A stretch of DNA of 64,000 bases from Trichosphaerium sp. ATCC 40318 (Eukaryota > Discosea > Flabellinia > Trichosidae): assembly GCA_038496445.1 (NCBI GenBank), contig JALMLS010000598.1, positions 1-64,000 of the forward strand, given 5' to 3'. Each line of letters opens with the position of its first letter. The stretch's first letter is position 1. A program made the position numbers and the translations under genes. This document shows positions 1 through 9,900 of this stretch, in pieces. Below the pieces are notes generated by a model, which did no database searches, had not been told where the DNA came from, and saw only the letters and a list, made by a program, of their open reading frames with translations.

Positions 1-189
1 AGTGACTTTTTTAAGGGTTACATGGTTGGATTTGTTTTTGACGAGACAAAGAACAACTCAGAGCTTGTGATATATGACGCATCAGATTTATCTCTTACTT
101 GCCGTATTGCTTTGCCCCAACGTGTTCCATATGGATTCCATGGAATGTGGGTATCTAAAGAACAAATGAACGAACAGCGTTCTCCATAA
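1..189 (+). CDS. Carotenoid oxygenase family protein, C-terminal end (partial)
   Basis: The open frame enters at base 1 and stops at 187-189, giving the last 62 residues of a protein whose start lies outside the window. The tail contains the segment RVPYGFHGMWV. This matches the C-terminal signature of carotenoid cleavage oxygenases (RPE65/BCO/CCD family), where the His of the FHG motif is the fourth ligand of the catalytic Fe(II). The preceding hydrophobic beta strands (ELVIYDASDLSLTCRIALP) fit the last propeller blade. The family cleaves conjugated double bonds of carotenoids or related polyenes. Substrate cannot be inferred from this piece. An alternative splice from just before the stop into the open stretch near 260 cannot be excluded. 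The family call is confident; everything upstream is unseen. Confidence 0.85.
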   Translation, partial: SDFFKGYMVGFVFDETKNNSELVIYDASDLSLTCRIALPQRVPYGFHGMWVSKEQMNEQRSP

Positions 190-577
190 ACAAATTGCTC
201 CTTTTTTTTGTATATTCAATACAAATTTGAATCTAGATTTGGTTTTTTCCCAGTGATTTCTTTTGTACAGTGAGCAGTTCTTTTCTTATGGAGTTTGTTT
301 AAACAATGCGGACATTGATTATCCTAAGGTTGAAGCAAAACTGTTACCTGGAGCTGATGTAAACCAAGTACGTTTTCGCTGTTGGTCTTTGTTTATCACG
401 TGCTCTACAAAAGAGAATTTTTTGTATTGTTCATTGTTACGACAATTTCGTGGACAAATTTGGTTGCCACATTAAGTGTGGATTGTGAATTTTCCTCACC
501 AATTTAAAACTACGCTGTTGTATGAAACAAAATAGCAATTCTGCTTTTGGCGTACTAAAAAGTGGATATAGAGATTG
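190..577. other. Intergenic stretch with one unassigned open segment
   Basis: Between the oxygenase stop and the lectin gene start. An open stretch on the plus strand at about 260-369 is flanked by a plausible acceptor (CAG) and a GTACGT donor, so it could be an exon of an unrecognised transcript or an alternative 3' exon of the oxygenase. Nothing else is recognisable. Confidence 0.4.
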
Positions 578-2463
578 ATGTATTTTTTTGAGGCTCTTTT
601 TATTTGTATAGCGCTCAATGGTGTCAGTGCTTCAGTATTTAACTGCACGTGGGATAATAAAGCGTATTATATCCATAATACGAACTCGAGTTTTATTGAC
701 ACCACATGCCCACCTGGTACGCGTTTTAAACACGTTTACAACGACCAAAACAACAACTTATTCTCGCGAACTTTTGGTTCGGGTTAATTTAATTTACCAT
801 CTGGTACCATAACCCCTTTTAGGATCATACCCGTTAAAGCTAGAGACAATAATGGAGACATCTATATTTACACAGTTTTCTGTACGTTCTATTTTTCATT
901 TGAACTTAGTTTTGTATTACATCATTTCAACGTTTGTTTTAGAACATACAAATGTCCGTGTATCGTAATAACCCCTCTGACCATACTCTGTATTGGCATG
1001 ACGGATCAAAAGTGTCTCCTACATTATTTCCAAGGTTTTACTTGGTAAACAATCAAGCAACTATTCGCAACTGCTCTAGGCTTTCAAGAGGTACGATTCC
1101 TAATCAAGAATTTTGTTTTTACTATTTATCAGGTGCTTCAACCTGGATGTGAGGGTACAGATTACTTTGTTTGTGAAGCTACAAAACCAGCAAGCGAACT
1201 GAATATTAGTAAACCATGCATCGAACAGGAATATCCAAAAACGTGTGATCACGTGCTAGCAGGTAAATAACCAGAATGCAATAACTTTTGTTTACAAAAA
1301 ACAAAAGCCAATGTTAACAGTCATTATTTTACAGGTCACTGCTACAAGCTAATAACTAAATCGGAAACTTGGGCAGAAGCACAACGTACGTAATACAATT
1401 TTAGTAGCAACAGCTGAAGATTAATTACTTGTTTTTCTCAGACACATGCACGAAACAAGGTGGCTATCTTGCAACTATTTTATCACCTGAAGAAAATGCG
1501 CTAGTGTACAGCATTGTCAAAGAATATCTTGCGACCACGAATAGATTGATATGGTTTGGTTTCAGCAGTGGGTATACAGGATCACACTTTGCTTTCGAAT
1601 GGGTAACTTTCATGTTTGTTTTTCTTCAGTCTGATAGATCTATGGAATGTCTGATCGTTCTGTACAGGTAACAACAAACGAAAGCGTCGACTATGGAAAA
1701 AAAAATAAGTACCCGCCCTTGGGCAGATGGGAAACCATCTAACCTTGGTTGGACCGGAGGCACTAGACCCAACTGTGCAGTCATGTAAGAGGGATTTTTT
1801 TATTATTTTTTTACATACGTTGTACAGCAATAACTAAAACAGGGATATGAATGGGAACTGGGTAGATAAACGCTGTGATGGTACTGCGAATGGAATGGTT
1901 TGTGAGTTCAATAACGATCCAAGACCAACAAGTACTCACTTTTGTTGTTTTTTTTTTACTTTTTATCGAAGTGAATTTGATTCTTGATCCTGTCGTTGTT
2001 GTGAAATCAAACATCTACGTACCTGGTAAGCCTGTTACTATCTGTTTCACAAATACTTACAAACCTTTGTTAAAGGAAACGTGACTGTTTCAAGTGGAAG
2101 TGTTATTGTACAAAATACATCTACTGTTATATTTGATGTAAGAGAATGTTGGTCACCAGATATACAATTTGATGTTACAAATTTTGACGTACATATTCCC
2201 CATTATAAACAGCTATTCTAACATAGTACCTATTAAAGGGAGCAACTTCAATTATAGCGCAGAGAAGCAGTTGTGAAGAGTTCACACCAAGTATTAAAAA
2301 GAAAAGAACACAATGTATTGATAGGACCAAAACAACACTGAGAACTTCATCTATCTTACGTACAACGTTCACAAAGTGTGATGTCTTACCAAATAATTTT
2401 AAAACTATTCAAGTATCATGGATGCTCCTGGCGTCTATATTGCTATTTTTGTACGTCGAATAA
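578..2463 (+). CDS. Membrane-anchored C-type lectin-domain protein (multi-exon)
   Basis: The start at 578 gives a typical signal peptide (MYFFEALFICIALNGVSA). About nine short introns follow. The exons near 1335-1930 encode a C-type lectin-like fold: the opening HCYKL, the WAEAQ helix with the next Cys (TCTKQGGYLATI), WFGFSSG, the PWADGKPSN segment, then NCAVM and NGNWVDKRCDG...VCEFN. The Cys spacing is that of a canonical CTLD. WND is replaced by WVD and no EPN/QPD triplet is obvious, so calcium-dependent sugar binding is uncertain. The last exon has a hydrophobic segment (WMLLASILLFLYV) a few residues before the stop, so the protein is probably a type I membrane protein with almost no cytoplasmic tail. 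One junction, between FEW near 1602 and PWAD near 1714, does not stay in frame with any splice I could find; there is a nine-A run there. Likely role: surface recognition of prey or matrix glycans (inference). Confidence 0.75.
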
Positions 2464-2735
2464 ATCCTGAGATAGCCATTCTTCATTTTGGTTTTTCGTT
2501 TGTGACATTCTCATATTTTTCGGCGATTGTGCTCCCTTATTGAGTGAGTGTGCCTTAAAACGTACCATGCCCTTGTCATCTCTTTGCTTCGATCTTAGGT
2601 CATTAGTATTGGCTAACAGAAGTATGCCACGTAATCATGAGTATTGCTACGGCAACATTTCTATGAATATTTGGTCATTCTTGAAAAGTAGTTGAAATCT
2701 GCAAAAATGCAATTTAGATTCTTGTAAAGGAGCTG

Positions 2736-5440
2736 ATGAGTGAATCAAAAGGTAACGCCATTGATGCTGCCACAAAATTGGCTGCTACAGTATCTTCTGC
2801 AAAGACCCCAACGTCGTTCAGCGGTATATACGAGAATTACCCTCAGGCGTCAATGAAAGACTTTTTCTCGTATTCAGAAAGCAGTGAGGAAGAGCGTAAT
2901 CAGTGTTTACACATTTTTAACGATCATTTGAACAAAATTAGTACGTTAGTTGTAGTACCTCGTTATTTCGCGGTATTTAGGCGTTCTTTTGGCTATGAAA
3001 GCGTAAACGCTTATGCACTAACACCGTTGTAGCATCTCCAAGTTTCTTCTGTATTTCAGCGCTTTGTATGGCTGGAGGCGCTACAGTAGAAGCTAAAGCA
3101 GGTAATATCTAAATATCAAAATGTCACTTTTAACAACGTCAAGATCCCTCCATCATGGTTACAAACGTTCTCAAATATGTTGAAATGGTAGCAAAGGGTG
3201 CTCTTAAAGTTCAACGAGAGCTAAAACGTAAGGGAATCAACTCAGCGACGCAGAAGGATGTGCGGAAATAATAGCATTTTTTTTTTTTTTCGAAAGAAAG
3301 CACTTATCAACAAGTAGGTCGATACTGAGGTGATACAAGATTTACAGAGTAAAGGACTTGTTTCATATTCAGACATAGATGCTTGGGTATCTTTATCATA
3401 TTTTATGATTCCAGCAATGGCATTCACATCGAGAATGCAAAGCGAGAGGTAACTTTACCTTTTAGTTTACTTTTTTTTCTTTCTTACTTTTTTCTTGTTT
3501 AGAGCAAAACTGAGAACAAGTCATCCTGACTTTGTTTATACTATTAATCAGCTAGCAAAAGTACAAGGAAAAAACGCATCTATTGATACATCTGTTTATT
3601 ATCTATATAACATGCTCAACTCTGTTGTTGATGGTGCAGAAGTGTTAGTTCTTCATCCTAAGAAAAAACTCGGATGTGTTGTTAACGTATTTGGTGTTCA
3701 AAACAATCTACAGTTCATGACCTTATTTCAAGATCAAATACGTCAATCCTGCGCTGATAAATGGGGTGTATCTTTAGAAATATCAGAAGCCTCTAAGAGA
3801 GTTCTTAAAATAGCAAAAGTTGAAGTACATGTGGGCAAAACAGACGGACAAATATATGATCACGTACATACAATAACAAGAGTTGTTTAAGTTCTGTTAG
3901 TTAACTTCTAAAATTTTAGGCATGTTGGTCGTATACTGATTCTAGCGGTTGCGTGGATAAACCAGAGCTCCACAAATGTAGTTTGCACGGACTTGAGACA
4001 GTTGAAGATTTACCAACAGTCCCTTTTAAAGATGAAGGCGGTTTGGAACATAACTATCATGTTATCATATTACATGATCTTGAAAAAGATCAAAAACCTG
4101 TGAAGTGGGTTCCCACATTGTTTTGTCCTTTACACGATGCTTTAAAGGTACGTCAACTAGTTATGAATTAACCAAGTTTTGTTAAGTTTTTGAAATAGGC
4201 TTCAACACGAATTATCAAGACACTTGATGAAGAACAAGTATTATCAATGGTTGCAAGTTTGAAGAAAAACACTGATGAAGAGTCTTACATCAAATACTCA
4301 CATATTGCATGTAACTATATGAAGGTTCGTTATATGACAACAAAAAGGTTTTCCCCCTTAAGTAATAATTTGTAAAAAAAGTCTTACGCGATAATAGAGG
4401 CAACTCCCTGTGTATTCATCAAATACAAGTGTTACATCTATAGATACTGATGTAGGAACGATTATACCAAAAGTATTAGAGATGCAACGTATACAAGATG
4501 AGAAAATGTACTCTCTTTTGAGTTTTACTGTTATTGGTCCAAACGTGCAAAAAACAACAAGTGGAGATGAAGAAGGAATTGAAGTCAAACTAATGGGTAT
4601 TGGTAGTTCAATGAAAATAGCTACACAAAATGGTAAGATAACTATAAACCAAAGAACTACTTTAATTTCAAATAGCTGTTGATGAGTATATCAATGGACC
4701 TCTTATTTCGTTAAAAAAAACATTTGTGACAGGAGTTGGACCTGAAATGCAAATGGCTGTGACACGTGTCGGTTCATGTGATGACAATGGAGAGTAAGTT
4801 ATCCAAAGCTTATGCATAAGTCAAATCTGATTTTGTTGCCTTAGACATCTTGTGAGGATGTTCGGAGCTTATTGTAGTCCAATACAGTTCATCGAGTATA
4901 CAAAAAACAAAGGTAAGCGTTCCTGAAATATAGCTCTAAAAACTTGGAAATAACACACGTCATTTGACTTTCAATACAAGGAATGGCTTGTTGTGCATAG
5001 CGCTTATGACATCCAATTTTTCATAGTTTTTTTGCCGCTCTGTTATTGATAAAAATCACGTGTTTTCTTATGCATAAAATGATTTCACTGACCGTCTTTT
5101 TCTATTTATTTTGCTCATTATATTATCTAGGGGCATGGAGGAAGCAAAGAAATTATTAAAAGACAAGCTTGCGGGCAACAGTCATCCTTTTATAATATTA
5201 ATGCAACCATTGATAGATTGGATAGCAGAGCAATCAGATGATATTGCTACATTTTGTGTTAAACTTTTCTTTATGAAAAACTTAGCTACAGGTGATATTG
5301 AAGGTGAAGTTGTTATAGATAATATACCAAACCTGCATGGAAAACGAACCTTTATTTCTAACTTCAAATGGCCAGAGTATTCAAAGGATATTATTCTTGG
5401 CTTCCGTCTATTTTTTGTATTACATAACAGATCTAAATAA
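2736..5440 (+). CDS. Unrecognised multi-exon protein
   Basis: The ATG at 2736 follows a stretch without coding signal. Exons can be followed through about ten introns with GTAC.../AG ends to TAA at 5438-5440, giving roughly 700 residues. I recognise no family. The N-terminal part is rich in Ser/Ala and charged helices. The middle is hydrophilic and mixed alpha/beta, and includes a Cys/His-containing stretch at about 3920-4000 (ACWSYTDSSGC, then HKCSLHG). The C-terminal exon from about 5140 is well folded in appearance (hydrophobic alternation, no low complexity) and ends LFFVLHNRSK. No signal peptide or membrane helix is seen, so it is probably cytosolic. The intron before the last exon is long for this window (about 230 nt, 4913-5140) and its boundaries are uncertain. 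The gene could be two genes, but no stop/start pair separates the halves convincingly. Confidence 0.6.
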
Positions 5441-6511
5441 AACATGATTTTTACATATTTCTCGTTATGTAGTTGCCGTTATGTATTGACTGTTCCCTAA
5501 TCCTCTTTGGTATTGGATGGTGCTGGCTATAAAGTTTTGTATTACCTTATAAACGGCCTGTATTGGTATGCGCCTTAGAGGTTACTTTTTTTTGATGTAT
5601 GTTTGCTACTTAAATGGATCATGTAGGCTTTCAACACCTTCTGCACTGCCCAAATATGAATACTCGAGCCCTGTATGTATTTCCATTAGGATGCATGTAA
5701 AAGAGTGAGTAAGAGAATCCAACGACAAATAAATAGAAATAAGTTGTTTTGTTTGATCTACAATTCTGAAAACTATTTTAGGTGTCTGTTACAACATTTC
5801 ATGTTTCGTATATCTGTTGTAAATTGGCTAGCAGTAGTAATGGCATCATACAAATTAGAATATGTGGAACCAGGGACAGCTGTCACAAGCATACGTTACA
5901 AATCGATTGTATTCTTTTGTTCCGTACGGTTTGATGCTAATTTGCTTTCAAGTTACCATCTTCATGCCATACTTTACGCTCTCTAACTTCTTTACCATCA
6001 GCACCTATGTTCCTTCAATTGGCAGTTTTAGCCACACCTTGAATTCTCAATCAAACTTACCATTTACAAAGTAGCATTCTCTTAGTAGTTCGCCACTCTC
6101 ATACCAACTCTTATATACCCCTACTGAATCACCATTAACACAATTATCAAGATGTTTTAACTGTCCATTAGGACACCAAGTCTTGTATTCTCCTTCTTTC
6201 GCCATTCACATACTGATCAAATATGTTTTAAGTTACCATTGTGAAACCAACTGTCTTCTCCGTTGAGCTCATCTTGTACATAATAACATTTCTTAATCGC
6301 CATTTGATTGTAATTACCATTGAGCTACTACTAGTACCATCCAATACAACTACATGGTAAGTACCTATTGTGTCACATTGGATCTCTGATGCCTGCGTCG
6401 AAGAGTGAATATAGGAAAGTTATTGGAAAGTAATTAAATGAATCCCGACGTGTCAAAGTATACCTGACTTAACCTACCAAACAGTTTACAGTGAAACCGT
6501 AGTTGCCCACA
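5441..6511. other. Intergenic region containing a decayed gene
   Basis: No intact gene. The right half (about 5935-6345) holds the minus-strand YwqK/MORN-like relic listed separately. The left part, 5441-5930, has only short open frames with no recognisable content. Confidence 0.5.
5935..6345 (-). pseudogene. Decayed YwqK/MORN-like repeat gene
   Basis: Read on the minus strand, this stretch gives successive pieces of the 23-24-residue repeat also seen in the intact gene at 46419-47528: LNGEDSWFHNGNLKHI, then GEYKTWCPNGQLKHLDNCV, NGDSVGVYKSWYESGELL, and a last unit near KVWHEDGNLK. The pieces fall in different frames and are separated by stop codons (after LKHI and after NGKFD), so at least two stops and frameshifts have accumulated. 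No splice arrangement restores a single frame. It is best read as a pseudogene. Intact homologues are related to bacterial YwqK-type proteins, and similar repeats occur in large DNA viruses and protists. Confidence 0.75.
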
Positions 6512-7506
6512 ATGGCTGAAACGGAAGCAAAACAGCACGAATTTGATGTCTTTATGTTAGAAGACGGCGGACACATTGCTTATTGCAAGTACGTTTAAAA
6601 ACATTCGCTTTCGCAGGACTGTAGTGTAATTTAGTCATTTCACGCGTTTTTACGTATTTGGTGTAACATTTCTCCACTGAACGCTTCTTATTCAATAAAT
6701 TAATTATCTTTCGCCAAAAAACAGTTGTGAATGTAACGTGGCGCGTTTTGAACAACTACTAAGTTCTACACTAGAGATTTTTTAACAAAAGAACGCGCTG
6801 ACGCTGTTTTCAAGCACTTAATGGAAGATTGCTCTTGGGAGCACCCTAAAATGACAAAAGGCAAAGACTCATGGTTCATTCCAAGACTACAATGTACGCA
6901 AACAACGCCAAACGCGATGTCACCTGTCCTGGTGTTCAAAATCCTCCGTCCTGGTTTAAATGAATGGTGTTTTTAATACGAGCTTAGCGTGGATGGCAGA
7001 TGAAGGCATTTCAAACAAACTAGCTTCTTTATACCAGAAACAACCTTCAATGCGTTGGTCAGAACCAATACAAGAGATCAGAAATGAAATAGAAAAACAG
7101 TTTGATTGTAAGTTTGATTATTGCTTATTGAATCAATACAGAGATGGAAAAGATAGGATAGGGTTTCATTGTGATGATGAAGCAATAAAAGAGGGTTTAC
7201 AGACAGTAGCATCACTATCAATTGGTAAGAAAATTCTACGTCTTCGAACTTTGATTGTATTTTTTTTTGGTTTTTGTGGCGGTTCTTTTGGCTAACTGTT
7301 GGGTTTTAGGAGCTACCAGGAGGTTTGTTCTTCGTCATGCAACACGTAAAGATATAAAAGAGCTTGTTTTCGAGTTAGAACATGGATCTATGCTTCTAAT
7401 GCTTGGTGATACTCAAAAAAATTGGAAGCATGGATTACCTAGAGATAAAAAGGTTAAGAATGCTAGAATAAATGTCACATTTCGTATAGCTATTGCAAAA
7501 ACGTGA
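6512..7506 (+). CDS. AlkB-family Fe(II)/2-oxoglutarate dioxygenase (ALKBH2/3-like)
   Basis: Four exons join in frame: 6512-6590, from about 6772 to 6893, about 6989 to 7224, and about 7310 to 7506. The introns begin GTACGT, GTACGC and GTAAGA. The protein is roughly 210-220 residues, a little short of human ALKBH2. The core AlkB signatures are all visible: NQYRDGKDRIGFHCDDE with the H-x-D iron pair, the RRFVLRH strand, GSMLLMLGDTQKNWKHGLP with the distal His ligand, and RINVTFR with the two arginines that hold 2-oxoglutarate. The N-terminal part carries WFIPRLQ and SWMADEGIS, resembling the nucleotide-recognition lid of ALKBH2/3. Expected role: oxidative demethylation of alkylated bases in DNA or RNA. 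No signal peptide is seen, so nuclear or cytosolic. Confident for family; subfamily and substrate are inferred. Confidence 0.9.
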
Positions 7507-7986
7507 TTTGTGTGACGACCCTAACTAGTTATCTTAAAAGATTGTAAAAGAAGTTCTTAATTGTAATAAACCAAGTGTTTTGTTAAAAAGTACTATCTGT
7601 TTTATATGATAGCAAACGCATAACAGATGAAGTTGTAAAGGTATTGGGTACATGTGAAATTGATTTCCAGCATGGAATGTACATAAATATCAGTGCCATT
7701 TAGAACACCATTATTGACACTCTGCCTTTCTCTTCACTTTCTATTCATTTAACAACACGTACTCTACATAAGACGCAGCAAATATTTAAAAGGTGTACAT
7801 ACTATTAACTTCACAAAGTGTATAAACATTATAACACGTTTCAAATCACTTGCTGGAGTTAAACAATAAACTTCTTCAATTGTACACAAGCAATAGATGA
7901 AGGCCTTAAAGCGCTTAAAGGCCATTAATTTGGTACTTCACTACATTTTAATTAGCCAGACATCATAGCAGTTTATCATTGAAACG
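7507..7986. other. Intergenic region between convergent genes
   Basis: 480 bp between the AlkB gene (plus) and the actin-related gene (minus), so it is likely 3' flank for both. Nothing recognisable beyond AT-rich sequence. Confidence 0.5.
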
Positions 7987-9386
7987 TCAAGGACACCTTT
8001 TATGTATGACTGTTGGACCCCATTCATCGTACTCTTCCTTTGATATCCTATGCAAAAAAAAAATGAGCCAGAATCTGTGTATTTAGGTAGTGTGATATTA
8101 ATCTAGAAGATAGGTACCATTTTTTCTCAAATTCCGGTTTACACAACATCAATGAAGCGCCTTTCCATGCAGGATAATGTCTATCCTCAAAGCATGGCAT
8201 TGAAATATTGACTCCACCTTTGCTGTTTAAAGCAGTAAGCTCTAACTCCAGTCTATCAGCAAACCCAGGGAACAGCGTTGAACCCCCACATACCAAAATA
8301 TCGCTGTTTGAAGATGACTGATTGTTAACAAACTTGTGTTGATAAACTCAATGAATAATATTGTACCTTTTTAGAGTTTTGTTTGTGCGCTTTTTGCACT
8401 AGATGGTGTACACCGCTGCAATTCTTATTTAGCAAACATGGGTTGAAAAGAGCTTCTGGACAGGAAAATCTCTCAAAACCAATCTAACATTTTGTTACAA
8501 CATCAAAAAAAAGTAAACTTCTTACCTTGTCAAGTCCAAGAGTCGGTTGTGATATATCCTTTTCGTAATTATAGTTGCTACTAACATAACATATATTTTC
8601 TTTAATATAATCAACTTCTTTTCTAACCAATTGCGAGCTCTCACCAAGTGATGCACCAGTCTCTGCAAGCATGTTTTTAAGAAAAAACTTAGATCTCTTC
8701 CGCCTATCTCTGACTTTTGACATGATTTTCGGATTGTGATACCGTTTTGTACAAGAACAGCATATGTAATAGTATCTCCAGAATACAGTACGACCCCATC
8801 AGAAATTCCAGCAGCGTCCATACAAAAAGAAGATCGTGGGGCAATATACAGGCACGGAATAGCAAACATCTCAAAGAACATTTGCGTTATTTTCTCTCTA
8901 AATAAACAATCACGTGGCTCACATTGCAAAAAATAAAATAAACAACACAAGCACTTGCCTACTTCTTTTTGGGTTCCAAGGTACCTCTGTAAGTACCACT
9001 GGAGTCTCTTCAGGAGCAATACGAAGAATATCATAGTAAGTCTTATAAAACATTTTCTCTGCAGCATCCCAATCTGAGATAACACCTCGGTCTACTGGAT
9101 ACACCAGAGAAGAACCTTCATGGATTCTTGAACCTCCAGGCAGAGAGGTTTTACCTACTACACCAACTAGAAAATGAATAAGCACGCAAAACAGCCAAAA
9201 ACGGTTCGTACAGTTTCCGTCAGATTTTCGCTCTATAACCGTTGGAAATACTGTGTGTGGTGTATTCTCTCCTATAAAACCGACTGTACTCGTTCTGGAG
9301 CCAATATCGATTATTACAAGAGGAACTAACCAGTTTAGAACGAATTAAGCAAGTAGTTTGCTGATATAAAGCAACATACGTTCCAT
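7987..9386 (-). CDS. Divergent actin-related protein
   Basis: The ATG at 9384-9386 opens a three-codon exon (ME plus one base). A short intron then leads into [17 protein letters not shown]. Further exons follow with GTACG-type introns to TGA at 7987-7989, about 370 residues, the size of actin. Actin landmarks: phosphate loop 1 as [32 protein letters not shown] (actin [20 protein letters not shown] region), LTEVPWNPK, phosphate loop 2 as [18 protein letters not shown], the PEALFNP motif, [10 protein letters not shown], and a strongly actin-like end [17 protein letters not shown]. In loop 2 the aspartate equivalent to actin Asp154 is Tyr (YSGD instead of DSGD), which predicts altered nucleotide or metal handling. 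It is not conventional actin. I cannot assign it to a numbered Arp class; a role in chromatin remodelling, dynactin or an unassigned Arp are all possible. Confidence 0.85.
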
Positions 9387-9900
9387 AGTGCCAGAAGTTG
9401 CTTCCGTTAATGACGTTGACTGTTATTGACAAATTAAATCAAATTTTTTGACGAGTTCGCTCATAGGAACCCAAGCGGAAACATAGAGCACGTTTAACTG
9501 AAAAAGATAAAAGGTAAGAATTATTTCTTACTTGACAATGACTTATTAGTTGCTGGTAGAGTTAGCATCCATTTTCTTGTATCATTGCTGATAGCAAAAT
9601 AAAGGTATCATTAACTATGGCAATAAAGGTTGCCAGTTTTAGTTACGGACACATACCATTGATTGCATCTTTTCGATAAACTCCAGCTGACATTCTACCA
9701 AATTCCGACTGTATTTAAAAATGCTTGGAGACGACAGCAAGATCTAATATCTCAGGCACAATTCTATGGTTACGGCATGTGCAGAAAAAAAAAGACGCTC
9801 AGTTTGTATGTATGTACATGGTTTATTCTTTTGTTACAATTACACGTGCTCCTCTTCAGAAACGAGAGATTAAAAATAGATTTGAAAAAACTTTCAATCT
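9387..9900. other. Upstream region of the actin-related gene
   Basis: About 510 bp between the start of the actin-related gene and the 3' end of the TOG gene, both on the minus strand. No gene-like content; likely promoter plus 3' flank. Confidence 0.45.

Noticed and set aside
7987-9386. Conventional actin or an actin pseudogene
   Set aside because: Too divergent for actin, but the reading frame is intact across all exons, so it is treated as a functional Arp.
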